DNA from: Ecdyonurus torrentis
Lineage: Eukaryota > Arthropoda > Insecta > Ephemeroptera > Heptageniidae
Direction of reading: 5' to 3'
Assembly (NCBI GenBank): GCA_949318235.1
Contig: OX439132.1
Span: forward strand, 1,277,038-1,341,037
Length of the DNA: 64,000 nucleotides
Positions 46,841 through 62,525 of the stretch are shown piece after piece; the first letter of the stretch is position 1, and the number at the start of each line of letters is the position of its first letter. The position numbers and the translations under genes are program-made. The notes below the pieces were generated by a model. That model did no database searches. It worked only from the letters and a program-made list of their open reading frames with translations, and was not told the origin of the DNA.

Positions 46841-48270
46841 GGCAGGGTACTTTTTAAGAAAAATTCAGAACTGCCCAAATCCTAGTAAATCTTACGACTC
46901 GTGGGGGGGGGGGGGAAGTAGCCCGCCGCAGACGCGATTTTTATCCAGATAATCACGTAATCAATTTGGAGCGATTTGGTGAAGGATATTTTTGTTTTTA
47001 TTGGAAATAGTGTCGCTTCAATTTTGCAACTTTTTTAAATAGTAATTTACATTTTTGCACCACTTCAAAATTATAATAGTAGGATTAAATAAAATCAATA
47101 AATCTTTTTTTTATTTTGACATTTAAGAATAGGTTTCTATAGCTGATGCTAAGTTATTACTGCACTTATTACAAAAATACTTATAAAATTTCAAAATATT
47201 AATTAATTAAATTTCCTGTTTCAATATTGTGTTATAATATTGTAATACAATATGTGATATATTCACATTATCAGGACATGTCATTGGATTGGAAAGGGTC
47301 TTTAGTTTAAAATCACTATAAAACACATTTAATTACAAATCAACATAAATTAGAAAAATATTACGTCAAAAGAATGTATAGACAAATTTAGAACGTGAAC
47401 GTTTTCATATCAGTCAACAAAGCGAGGTGAAAAATATGTGCAAGGTGCAAAGTTAACTTGACTCTAAATAAGGGGTGAGTGTTTGCGCCGAAAATTGCTG
47501 TTCCTTGAAGCTATATATTTATTAGAAGTTGGTTCAAATAAATGACATATTAATTTATGGACCGGATTTTCAGTTTTCAAAATGAGCATTTTCAGCACTG
47601 AATTCAGTCCAGTTTTTTTTGCATAATCAGTTTGCAAAAATAGCAAAATCATTTCACTTTCAGTTCAATTATACAAAAACAGTGAAATTTAGTTTTGATA
47701 ATTTTTAACTTAGAAACAAAAATTTATCAACAAAGAAGAATAAAATTTATATTTTTTATGAAAAAAAAATCAATTAAATTATTATTTGATACACTTTACC
47801 AGCCAGTATCAAGGAGAGCTGTTCTTGTATTTTTGAATTTCTTTTTAACATTTTTTTATTTTTTATTCGTGTTCAGTTGAATGCAGATAGTTTTGAGATA
47901 TGCAAAAAAAAAAATAAAAAAAAAATTATTATTTCAAGGTATATACTTATTTTGCTTTTTTTTTCTTTGTCTTTTTCTTCTTCTTTTTCTTTTTTTTATA
48001 GCACGTTATTTTAAGTTTTTGTACGGTAAAAATCTATTTTCAGTTTCCAAAACTGAGAAAAACTTAAAATAACTAACTAGCTATTTAAAAATTAAAAAAT
48101 ATGGCAAGTAGAGTGTGCAATTATATTAAAAATTTGCATAAAAGCTTATATTCTTATTTTCTAATTATTATTTGTCTATACTTTCAATTTCTCTGAGGAA
48201 ATATTTATTGAAATTTAAATAAGATCAGAATAGCAAATCGGTTCGCAGTTGTAAGAAGCAAAATATCGCA
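46841..48270. other. AT-rich sequence, no gene supported
   Basis: A G homopolymer at about 46904-46915 and many A/T runs. Small open frames (for example 47464-47652 minus) lack splice or start support. Confidence 0.4.
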
Positions 48271-48819
48271 CCCTACTAAAAATATTAACGTTAAATAACC
48301 ATTAAAACACGGTTAAAACACCGTTAAGTGCCTTTTTTGCCTGTAACAAACGTTAAAATAGCGTTAAGTCAAATTTGAAACCAAAAGCTAGCTCTTTTTA
48401 ACGCTAAATGGAACGTTAGTTACAGGTATAATACGGTAACTAAAGTTAAAATTATTTTTAATAGGATTCACAGCTTTTTAACGATGTTTACCTATTTCCT
48501 ATGCATTACTAACCGTTAAGTAACTTTAACAAACATTAAAATTTTTTAACAAGTTTTAATTTTTTTTACTGCCAGAAAAAATACGTTAAAATACGGTATT
48601 TGCAGATAAAAAACGTTAAAATTTTATTTACTACATTTTAATTTTTTTTACTTGTATTTATGTTTTATTATAAGTTAAAGTCGGTTAATAATCAGTAGTA
48701 AGCAGTAACCAGCGTTAAATTCATCATTAAATTTCAGTACTTAGCAGTAAAGGCATTTGCTGAAAGTAATATTAAAATCCAGTAACTATCGTTAATTATC
48801 GTTAACTCTGAGTGATTTC

Positions 48820-48836
48820 ATTGGCTTATTTAAAAT
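48820..48836 (+). promoter_or_regulatory. inverted CCAAT box and TATA-like box of the mini-gene
   Basis: ATTGG at 48820-48824 is followed by TTATTTAAAA at 48827-48836, about 80 bp before the ATG at 48918. The spacing suits a Pol II core promoter. Confidence 0.35.
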
Positions 48837-48917
48837 TGAAGCGTTAGTTTTTGGAGCAGCTGAAGTAGTAGAAGGAGAAAAGGACGCTATCAAAACGACG
48901 GTGAAACGTCGAGCAAC

Positions 48918-49302
48918 ATGAAGTTTGTACTTGTGATTCTATTATCGTGCTCTTTTTGTAAGTTACAATAACTATTTTGTGCAGTTTACGTGCATATTTA
49001 ATGTTGTAAACTTTTGAATATTAAAATGAGTGATAAAAATTTAAAATATGAACATCTTGGGTGTCTAAAATATGGTTATAACAGCAAGAGCATCTTTTCA
49101 TCAAAGGTAAGATTTTAACTAAAATATATCATATTAAGAATTCAGTGAATATGCAGTTTTAGAAGATAATTTCATGATTTGTATACGATAGCATTTAATT
49201 AACCTCAAAAAATTTTTTTTCTGTTTAGATAACCTCAAGAAGCCGACCTTCATCCCGCAAAAGAGGCACCCACCTATATTGGTTCAACATTTCATAGATT
49301 GA
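48918..49302 (+). CDS. putative 37-aa secreted peptide of the 48271-50003 element (two exons)
   Basis: Exon 1 (48918-48957) starts ATGAAGTTTGTACTTG in good context (aacATGa) and ends TTTTT|gtaagt, phase 1. Exon 2 (49229-49302) follows 'tttctgtttag' and ends at TGA. The product begins MKFVLVILLSCSF, a short Lys-then-hydrophobic signal-peptide-like start, and continues with a basic, Pro-containing tail (KKPTFIPQKRHPP). A possible 22-nt internal exon at 49085-49106 (atataacag / CAAAG|gtaaga) would shorten the product to 21 residues. There is no homology that I recognise, and the peptide is short enough to be chance, but promoter, splice sites and polyA signal line up. Confidence 0.4.
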
Positions 49303-49480
49303 GAGATCCGTGGATTGGAAACTCCTCCTATTAAGCGATACTGGTAAAAGTGATAATAAACTTAAAGTGCAAAGTGGAAAAAATTATTGTATATAATTTT
49401 ACTGAAAACAGAACTTATATAATGTTTTTAATCTGTCTTATATGTTCGAGTAATTGAAAAATATATGTATTTTTATTTTC

Positions 49481-49486
49481 AATAAA
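49481..49486 (+). terminator. polyA signal AATAAA of the mini-gene
   Basis: Canonical AATAAA about 180 nt after the stop codon, just before the right motif arm begins. Confidence 0.45.
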
Positions 49487-50003
49487 AACTATAATATGTA
49501 AAAAATTATTTTTATGTTTAACCCAACATTTTCATCTTTTACTAAATTTTAATGCTCTTAGTTTAACGATACTTAAACATTTTTACAGGAATTTAACGAT
49601 GCCACTAGTATACAATTTAATATATTTTAAGAGTTTTTAACCTTTTTTTACAGTTGATATAATAGATTTTAATAATATTTACTAGATTTTAATTTTAAAA
49701 AGGGCCCTTTAAATTCATTTTTAACGATATTTACTTGCATATACTGCTATTTACCGCTGACTTTAACGCTTGTTACAAGGAATTTAAGGCTTATTTAACA
49801 GAATTTTACTGAAATATAATGTTACTTTAACGTTACTTAACGGACCTTTAAATTTTGACGCATTAACTAACGTTAAAAAAGTACTAGTAAACACAAGTAA
49901 AAACGTTCGCTATAACGCTATTATACAGGTATCCTAACAATATTTAACAAATAGTTTTTAACCATTTTATAACGCTGTTTTAATGGTAAATTTTTTAGTA
50001 GGG

Positions 50004-50452
50004 CAATTATACACATAGGTACAAACGTCTTCTTCTTCTTCTACTTTTTTTTTTCTAATCTCCAATATGCAAAAGCCACATTAATAATATACTCAAGATA
50101 TTTCAAAATGAACATGCTTAAAATGAGTTCAAATCTGAAGTTTATATTGTTTGTGAAATGTTATTTCTAAATCCAAATTTCTGAGTAGAAAAAAAAAATA
50201 ATAAGGGAAAAATTTTAAAATGTGCGGGTAAGTGGCATTGTTTTATAATAAAAAAAATATATATCCTGAAACAGCTTGATTTATCATGAATCATGATGTT
50301 GAAACAAATATACATTTTTTTTATATTTTTTCTTGTTTTCAAAGTGATCTGTTTTTCTGTTCTTCAGCAAAATGTCAACTGCCCAAATTGAAATTTTGCT
50401 TTAGAACTGCACAAAATCTTTTAGAACTGCCCACTAAAAAAAAACCTGCCGG
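50004..50452. other. AT-rich sequence, no feature seen
   Basis: Repeated 'gaactgccca' phrases near 50374-50430 also occur near 46868, suggesting a decayed repeat around the 48271 element. Confidence 0.35.
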
Positions 50453-50913
50453 TAGAGGGTAACCGACTGAGACCGGAAATCGCTAAAAGAAGAACTATGT
50501 ATATTTTGACAATAATTTATTGTACATTATTTATTTCCGAAAAAACAAACACTAATAATTTTCATATAAATTTGACTAAATTTATTTATTTTTTTTTTGT
50601 TCCTAAAAAAAGTTTTAGTATTATTTTTCCAACAAAACAAACACTATAATTTTCAAAAATAAATCGATTAAATTAAAAAAAAAAAAAAAAAAAAGTTCCG
50701 AATAAGTTTTAATAATAATTTTAATTTAAAAAAAAGTTTCTAACTTAACTAAAATTTAAATAATAAATAACTTAAATATTTGATCGTGTTTTCACATTTT
50801 TGATGTAACTATAGACTTTTAAGTAACATTTCAATTCTTTACTTTGCGTTATATTATAATTCACAACCGTCTAGTTTGCGAGAAATCAGTCGGTCACCTC
50901 TACCCCCTTAAAG
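50453..50913 (-). repeat. family F repeat, copy 3 (inverted)
   Basis: The right end 'gtcggtcacctctaccccct' is the inverse of the start of copy 1. The left end 'gagggtaaccgactgagacc' matches the far end. Confidence 0.6.
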
Positions 50914-50937
50914 TTACGTTATTGCGACACACTGTCT

Positions 50938-51555
50938 AAAAAAATAATCGTTGAAAAGCTTGTACACAGTTTTGCAACGCTTTAAGTATTGTGGAATCAA
51001 CGGTTATGACGTCACTAAACGTTGACAATTTTAACGATAAAAACGTAAATGACGTCACAAGCGTTGAGACCAAATGGCAAAAATGTAGATATTGGTGACA
51101 AATATAGACTGGGGTCACGTATTATTAAATCGACGATAGATAGATGACTGGTGGTGGTGGATGAGATTATAGTGAGTGAATTATACACGTTGATTATATA
51201 TTAACACTATTTATTCACTGGAGGTATTATAAGTACAATATTGTGTAGAGGCTCTTGCCTTGGCCGAAGCCAAGCCAAGACTCTCTTGTGCGCGCCGTGT
51301 ACCGCACGACACGCACTCCTCAATAATGCATCGTATGCATTTCTACATAATGTAACACATAGGCATTATTGATATGATATTTATTGAGAGGGTTGTCACA
51401 TATGCAACGGCAAAAGTTTGACGTTTATTCCAACACTTGTGACGTCATTTACACTTTTATCGTTATAGATTATCGACGTTTAGTGACGTCATAACCGTTA
51501 CTGTGACCATACTTCAGCATTGCAAAACTGTGTACGAAGTTTTCAACGATTATAA
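50938..51555. mobile_element. palindromic MITE family H, copy 2, with an enlarged or interrupted loop
   Basis: The left arm 50938-51069 and right arm 51416-51555 match copy 1. Between them lie about 350 bp not present in copies 1 and 3, including a GC-rich segment near 51250-51310 with 'ccgaagccaagccaagac'. An insertion is likely. Confidence 0.65.
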
Positions 51556-52058
51556 GGTTCATTATAAGGTAGTATATATACTTACAAGTAGAAGGTTTTC
51601 ACCGGTTGTTTTTTGTCAAGTATACGAGAGCAAGCTGCAAGCACTTGTTGTCAATCTCACCTTCGCAAAGTCACTGCAGACGATATTGCATTGACAAACG
51701 ACTAGAGAGTTCTGTGCTGCTGTTTCTAGACAGTATTATGTTTGTATTATACTGCGTGTGGTACTACGTATATCTAAGACTGACTGCACTGTAATGTGAG
51801 GGAGAGTATTCAAGTTTCTTTGTTTATGTTAGAGCCGGCGTGGAGCGTGAGTGAGATTTTAGACTTACAATAAAACTGCATGCAAAATACTAGACTCAAA
51901 CAACTTCAGCCGATTTATATCGTTTTACCACTAATGTATCGCCCATTTCTCGCGTGCATTTCAAAGGGGGGTGGCTGGGCGATACCGTAAAAGGTCGAAC
52001 GGTAGGTAACTCAGGATTTTTGAGGCGAGCATAGTATAATAACTTGTCATCACTCTGT

Positions 52059-52059
<1 letters not shown>
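51556..52059. other. unassigned, partly GC-richer
   Basis: No exon chain was found. A stretch near 51960-52010 (gggtggctgggcgataccg) is unusual in composition but has no recognised identity. Confidence 0.3.
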
Positions 52060-52129
<70 letters not shown>

Positions 52130-52131
52130 GC
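52060..52131. repeat. (CTGT)n microsatellite
   Basis: About 18 CTGT units followed by GT-rich sequence. Confidence 0.95.
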
Positions 52132-52552
52132 CTATGTGTGTGTGTGTATGTGTGTCTGTCTGTCTGTCTGAGTGGGTGTGTGTGTAATGTGTTAAATTTT
52201 CACTTTAAATAGCCTTGAAATTGAAATAAAATATTTAATTAATTTTAATATATATTTTTTATTATTTGAAGAATTAATTAAGGCTTTCTTTTTAATTTAT
52301 GTATTTTTTTTTACTAGTCATAAATAAAAAAAATTAATAAAAATGACTAAATGAGAAATAAACAATGTTTAAAATATTTTAATTTAATAAAAAAAAATAA
52401 TTAAATAATAAATAGAAATGAATAAAATAAATAATATTTTTTATATAACTGTTTGTTTTATTTTTATTACAATAATATAATAAATCAAATATATAAAATA
52501 TATTAATAATAAATAATACTATAACATATAACAATAAATTTTTTTTTTTTTT

Positions 52553-52645
52553 TTCCTGAGGTGATGGTCGAGTGATGAAAGTGGCAGACTCGCAATTCCA
52601 CAATCTTTTGGATGCATGGGTTCGAGTCCCGCGCTTGGTGCGTCT
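52553..52645 (+). mobile_element. tRNA-like SINE head (or tRNA pseudogene)
   Basis: There is an A-box-like TGGTCGAGTGATGAAAGTGG and a perfect B-box GGTTCGAGTCC, about 50 bp apart, as in Ser/Leu-type tRNA genes with a long variable region. The acceptor arms pair poorly, so it is not an intact tRNA. A (GA)n tract follows at about 52650-52697, as a SINE tail might. Confidence 0.5.
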
Positions 52646-52652
52646 GTGAAGT

Positions 52653-52698
<46 letters not shown>

Positions 52699-52855
52699 AC
52701 AATACGTTGCACGATGCATGTTTATGAAATTTATCCTTGAACTTGCAGTAAATTTTTTTTTTTTTTAGTTAGGTTTGGAAAAGAAGGGCGTGTCTTAAAT
52801 GACAACAAAGCCACAGTGAAAGATTTGATAAGAAAGTCGCGGTCAGTTTGAGTGC

Positions 52856-53040
52856 TTACGTTTACTATAGAAACGGAAAAGGAAGTGCCGGAAGAGGAAA
52901 CCACGTGATGGTAAAAGTGGGAGGTAGCTCCAGGTAGCTCAAGGTTAGCTTGCTCGCTGGTATCAAGTTTTCTCCCACTTTTACCATCACGTGGTTTCCT
53001 TTTCCGGCACTTCCTTTTCCGTTTTTTAGAGTAAACAGAC
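52856..53040. mobile_element. CACGTG hairpin element, copy 2, with a partial third arm to 53110
   Basis: Arms 'aggaaaccacgtgatggtaa' and 'accatcacgtggtttccttt' pair, and outer ends again carry AGAGTAAAC. A third arm-like segment (gtcacgtggtttccttttct) follows at 53058-53110. Confidence 0.75.
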
Positions 53041-53264
53041 GCACTCTACATCTTCACTGTCACGTGGTTTCCTTTTCTGGCACTTTCGTTTCCGTTTTTT
53101 AGAGTAAACAAAAGCATACTGTGTTTTGCAGTTGAAATATAATATGTCCTGTTCTCAAAGTATGATATATTTAAAATAAGTGATATCGGCGGTGACGTAA
53201 GCACCATTCTGAGCTATGCCACAAAAAGACACGGTACATACCTCGGTATATGAAGGAAATCACG

Positions 53265-53420
53265 TTTGTGGCGAACAATATGCGTATCTCGTATTTTGTC
53301 ACGCGAAGAAAATAATATGTAAGTAGTTTGCTATAACTTAGATGGCGCTCGACTTACACGTCATATTGCTTGGCGTGACAAAAAAAACGAGATACACAAA
53401 TTGTTCGCGCTAACATCGAT
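53265..53420. mobile_element. short inverted-repeat element
   Basis: The left arm 'tatctcgtattttgtcacgc' and right arm 'gcgtgacaaaaaaaacgaga' pair, with a loop of about 60 bp. Single copy in this window. Confidence 0.55.
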
Positions 53421-53589
53421 TTAGATATATACTGCACCGAATCACGAAAACAATTAAATAAAAAAGAAATTTAAATAAAGAAATACTTTTACGATGTTTT
53501 TAGCTTTTTTTTTTTTTTTTAATCGAAAGTGGAAGCATTATATTATGTAAACATTTTTATCATGGTATGATTTATATTGGTGAGATTTA

Positions 53590-53770
53590 ATTGTCACGTT
53601 TTGTCAGAGCTGGCGCGTGGCAGTCAGTCAGGCTGGACACCTGGTGACGTCACTCGATTTTCTGCTCCATTTCCCCTTGAGCAACACGCAAATCGACGCA
53701 CAGTGAGAGACATTTACGTATGTGTGTGCTTCACTGAGCTGGCGAGAGAGAGAGGGAGAGGGGTGCTATA
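53590..53770. other. GC-richer segment with a CRE
   Basis: Contains 'ggtgacgtcactcg' near 53644 and lies 2 kb upstream of DNAJC12. Another less AT-rich stretch lies at 54240-54410. Either could be a promoter or first untranslated exon, but no donor could be tied to the DNAJC12 acceptor at 55867. Confidence 0.2.
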
Positions 53771-53904
53771 TTGAATGTTATATTGTATACCATAATATAA
53801 TAAAGAATATAATTATATTAATGTATAATTATGCTAATACTAATACTATAAACATAATAAATATACTGACTGACTGAATGAATGAATGAATGAATGAATG
53901 AGAT

Positions 53905-53984
53905 TGAATAAATAAATAAACAAATAAATAAACAAATAAATAAATTAATTAATAAATAAACAAATAAATAAACAAATAAATAGA

Positions 53985-54035
<51 letters not shown>

Positions 54036-54100
54036 ACAAATAAATAAATAAATATTTTAATAAACAAGTAAATAAATAAATAATTTTAAACACATAAATA
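53905..54100. repeat. (AAAT)n microsatellite
   Basis: AAAT units with scattered AAAC and AATT variants over about 190 bp. Confidence 0.95.
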
Positions 54101-54410
54101 AATTGATAATAAATGTATTATATTATCAAATAAAAAAATTCGTACAGTATAATGAGTGCTTAATAATTATTTCCCTTTCTAGATTTAAAATTTGACCTTT
54201 TTGTGCAATATTTTATTTGTCTCATAATATAGAAAGTCTCTCTCTCTCTCAGTCACTTCCCCTCCCATGCCCCAGATGTCCCTCCCCTCCTCTCCCTCAC
54301 ACACCAGTGTAGCTATACAGCCAGCTATCCGCTCCAGTGCAAAGCAAAGCAAGCACCCAAACGTTCTCCAGTGACGACACATATTGTGAGTGCTCGCAAG
54401 TAGTGTTTCT

Positions 54411-55504
54411 CAACTTCATATCGCAGTTAGATATTAATTACTGGTAAAAATACACTCTAATATTAATTAACAATCAATAAGTTACTAACATATTGTAATT
54501 ATGTGCGACTTTGAGTGACGTCATTTTAATTATGTGTTCAAATCAATAACAGCTCCAGCAGTTCACCTTTAAAAAATCTAGAATACTTGTTTGCTTCATT
54601 AGTTCATTACTTCTGTATAGCTAGTGTTTTCCTGTATACCGAGTGATCATTAAATATACTTTTTATTTATAGCAATATTTATTTTAATATTTACTAAACA
54701 ATATAAGATTGATTTGAATAAATTTAGTGGATTAATTTATTGTTTTTATTTATATTACACATGGGCAAAAATAAAGAGCGCAATTTAATAATTTTCAGCA
54801 TAATTTCTTCAATATAGCAAAATTTATGCTTAAGTGACATAAATTCAGCATAATTACATAATTTATTATTTCCATGTTTTTTTAATTTTGTTATTTAAAA
54901 TTTGTAATTCTTGTCTCTAATTTTATTATATTATACTGTATAGTCCAAAATTAAAAAATATTTTATATTAACAGTATTTAGGATTTAATAATTCATATAA
55001 TTAATAAATAAACATAGTTATGTATATAATTTTTCACTATATTAAAGAATTGCAAAATAAAGAGTTTATTTTCAAAATAAACAACAATATCTAACTAACA
55101 AAGTGCTATAAATAAATAATACTGTCTGTATTTGACAAATTAGCATGCACTCTTATGAAGCATTGAAGCAGCAGCAATACATTTTTTTTTCTGCCAAGCT
55201 ATATATTACATTTTTAAGCTAAAATTATATGATAAAAGATAATATCGTTACACGGAATTTTATTTTATTATTAAAAAATAAATAAAAATTACTATACACA
55301 TAATACTGTGCCAAATTCTGCGATATTCATATTTTTTACACCCTATATATGTCCGAAAAATTAGCTTAGGCCGAAAGGAATAAAATTTTTTAGATAAAGG
55401 GTTAAAAAATATATATATTGCATGAATATAGAAATGCGAAACGATATTTATTGTATTAAAAAAATTTATATCCTAAAACTTTTAGCATGCCAGGGCTTTA
55501 CTCT
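54411..55504. other. AT-rich sequence with a family E fragment at 54778-54880
   Basis: GCATAATTT and CATAAATTCAGCATAATTAC motifs mark the E fragment. The rest shows no recognised feature. Confidence 0.4.
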
Positions 55505-55795
55505 AAAGTTAATCGTTAAAAAGTTTTGCAATGATTTGAAAAATGAACGGATATGACGTCACTCAACGTTGATAATCTAATGATAAAAACGTAAATGACG
55601 TCACAAGATTCAGAATTACAATGGATTGAACGTGGTCGTTGCAAATTACATTGTTTTTATCCACTTGGTCCCAACGCTTGTGACGTCACTAACGTTTTTA
55701 TTGTTGAAATTTCAATGTTTAGTGACGTCATAAGCGTTCATTCCATAATACTTAAAACATTGTGAAACTGTGTGGCAGCTTTTGAAATTTTTTTA
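55505..55795. mobile_element. palindromic MITE family H, copy 3
   Basis: Arms with 'acgtaaatgacgtcacaaga' and 'caacgcttgtgacgtcacta' plus the end pair 'cgttaaaaagttttgcaatg' and 'cattgtgaaactgtgtggca'. It contains several TGACGTCA sites about 100-350 bp upstream of the DNAJC12 start. Confidence 0.75.
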
Positions 55796-55878
55796 AAAAG
55801 TTATTATAGTAAAAATAATAATAATAATTAAAGAGATAATTTTGCTGACGTGAGTGTACATTTGCAGACTCCAGCAGG

Positions 55879-60154
<4,276 letters not shown>

Positions 60155-61164
60155 ATGACGTCATTGATATAACCCTCAGTATTATTACTTTGTAACTTTG
60201 ACTACATTCTAAAACATTTGCTAACTTTTACTGTCTGTAGCAAGCTTATTTATCATATTTACATTATCGACCTCAATTTTGTCATTTTTTAAATTTTAAT
60301 AATTAATTTTAATAAGGAAAACTAAAAAAAAAAAAAAAAAAAAAGACGATTTTTTTTAGAATAATATTTTAACAAATGATTTTGTCCTGAATCAACTGAA
60401 ATGGGATTTTCTAATTTTTGAGTTTATTATTATTATTAATTTTTTTTTTTTTATCTAAAAATGTCGTCACGGGTGGCATGAGATTGGTAATAAGACAATG
60501 TTACCGACTGTGACGTCATTTCTCGACTTTCAAATTTTAATTAAATATACTTAATGAACTAAAAAATTATAAATTCTCATATGTATCGATTATCGATAGG
60601 CCGACGTCGTCTGTAAGAATATGCAGTAATTAAATTACCCACTAGTTTTTTTTTTTTTTTTGTTTTTTTTTTACTTTTCCTTGTTGCATCAAAAATTGTA
60701 TAATTATGTCCTTGTTTTTTGTCTATAGTTTTGTTATAGTTTTTTTTCGCGTTTTTTTTTTCGCGTTTTTTTTCGCGTTTTTTTTCGCGTTTTTTTTTTT
60801 TTTTTTTTCGCTTTTATTTTGTTATTAGAATGTAAAAAGCGACAAAGAAAATCTACGTATATAAAGTTAAATAATATATTTTTTATTATTTTTTAAATAT
60901 TTTTTGGTAAAATTTTTTTGAAGACGACGTTTTTCAAATTTTGTGTTTTTATAACTTATAATCGTCGTGTAGATTACTATAAAAATATCGGAACTGATTT
61001 TACAAAATATTCAATAATTAAATGTATTAAAAATATTGATGTTTCCTTACCACATATTTGTGTATGTATTCTCGTGTTTCGTGTGTTTCATAATATAATA
61101 TGTAGTTGTTCAATGTAGCTCAACCCTCTGCATGCGCAATACATGCAAAATAAATAATACTTAA
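60155..61164. other. DNAJC12 3' flank: UTR, family I copy 3, T-rich tract
   Basis: The UTR starts with TGACGTCA at 60157. A family I repeat (gtcgtcacgggtggca, ctgtgacgtcatttctcg) lies at about 60385-60570. A tract of T runs separated by CGCG lies at 60747-60812. The polyA site is unclear; an AATAAA occurs near 61150. Confidence 0.4.
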
Positions 61165-61455
61165 AGGTATAGACCAGAGTAAAACATAAGCATATTTATA
61201 TCACAAAACACTTGATGGGACTTACATAAATAACTTTAGTTTGTCTCAAAACTGAACTGTAGCTCCATAGCAGTGATCAGAAATTTCAATTTATGCAACC
61301 CACACAAGATTTTCATACTAATTTTTGCATGTTTCTGACGTCATAAACATGAATCGTCACGCAAATTGCATACTTTACAGTATTTTCACACTCTCTCGTG
61401 GGGCTACATTAACATTCTGGTAAAAATTGTCACCAGTTTAGAAGATACCATTTCA
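61165..61455 (+). mobile_element. MITE-like family B, copy 6
   Basis: Forward copy, all landmarks present, TGACGTCA near 61336. Confidence 0.75.
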
Positions 61456-61463
61456 AGTGGCTT

Positions 61464-61800
61464 TAAAGGCATAGAAAACATGAAACAACACGTTCTTTTT
61501 AATCATTAAACACAAAATGGGATCTACAAAACTGATGATAATTTTTACCAGAATGTAACTGTGGCCCCACAAGAGAGCTTGAAAAAAATGTAAAGTATGC
61601 AACTTGCGTGAAAATGTCTGTTTATGACGTCAGAAATATGCAACAACTAGTATGAAAATGTGGTGTGGGTTGCATAAATTGAAATTTTCTGATCACTGCT
61701 ACGGCGAGTTGTGAAACCCATATTAATGTTTTTTTATGTAAGTCCCATCAAGTGCTTTGTGATATAAATTCTAATGTTTTTCTTCTGTTCTATGCCTTGA
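61464..61800 (-). mobile_element. MITE-like family B, copy 7 (inverted)
   Basis: Inverted copy lying head to head with copy 6, so that the pair forms a palindrome of about 630 bp. CRE near 61625. Confidence 0.75.
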
Positions 61801-61803
61801 GAC

Positions 61804-62027
61804 AGGTATTTAATTCCTGTAAATGCAATAGGTATAAGCTAGAACACAGGCATTATTATACTACAATAATACCTAATACAGGTGCAATATGCTACAATAA
61901 AGTTGTGACTCACTTAGATTAATTAGTATTGTAGTTTATAACTATACCTGGTCCAAATTCAAGTGTACCTATATTGTAAAATACAGGAGTCATGTACCTG
62001 CTAGAAGAAATAATATTTTTCCGTGTA
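61804..62027. repeat. degenerate ATACAGGTAT-motif region ending in CCGTGT
   Basis: Motifs such as 'aatacctaatacaggtgcaa' and 'ctatacctgg' recur about eight times, and the right end reads TTTTTCCGTGTA as in the ACACGG-ended elements. The left end is unclear. Confidence 0.35.
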
Positions 62028-62162
62028 TTTTAGGCCATGGCCTAATTTTTAGGTTCATGACCGAAGCGCTAAGATTATTGTGCAGTAAAAATTAACCCAA
62101 AACCCTTGATGTAAAATTTATGCAGGATATTTGATTCAAAATAAATAAACGTGAAAAATGTT

Positions 62163-62525
62163 TTAAGGTAGGTAGGTGACTGACAATCTGAACGCTCGTC
62201 AAATATAAAATTAACACAAAGTAAAGAAGAAATGTTACTTAAAAGTTTAGTTATGTCAAACATATAAAAACACGATCAATAATTGAAGTTATTACACTTT
62301 AAAGATAACATGTATATGTAAACATTTAAATTTTAATTCTAATTTTTAAATCAAATTAAAAAAAAAACACAAATAAAAAAATCAAATCAAATTTTTTGTT
62401 CAATTAATAAAAATTAAGCATTTGTTTTTGTTCGATACAAATAACGTATATAAAAAATTATTTTAAAATAAAGTTGCTCTTTTGATTATTTCCACCCCAA
62501 GTCAGTCACCTATCGCCTTTAATAA
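62163..62525 (+). repeat. family F repeat, copy 4
   Basis: Shares 'agtttagttatgtcaaacat' and the closing 'ccaagtcagtcacctat' with the other copies. Confidence 0.6.

Larger units (their letters stand above)
48271..50003 (+). mobile_element. CCCTACTAAAAA terminal-inverted-repeat element with GTTAAA arms and a spliced mini-gene
   Basis: The left end CCCTACTAAAAATATTAACG and right end TTTTTTAGTAGGG are inverted repeats. Both arms (about 48271-48790 and 49530-50003) consist of degenerate, often palindromic GTTAAA/TTTAAC motifs, a dozen or more on each side. The centre holds a compact transcription unit on the plus strand. No transposase is visible. The structure parallels 36469-38284 but the terminal sequence and motif differ. 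Confidence 0.7.

Noticed and set aside
52553..52645. Functional tRNA gene
   Set aside because: The B-box is perfect but the acceptor stem does not pair and the anticodon arm is unclear, so it was called a SINE head or pseudogene.
53818..54093. 91-codon Tyr-Leu-Phe-Ile repeat frame
   Set aside because: Translation of the AAAT tetranucleotide array.
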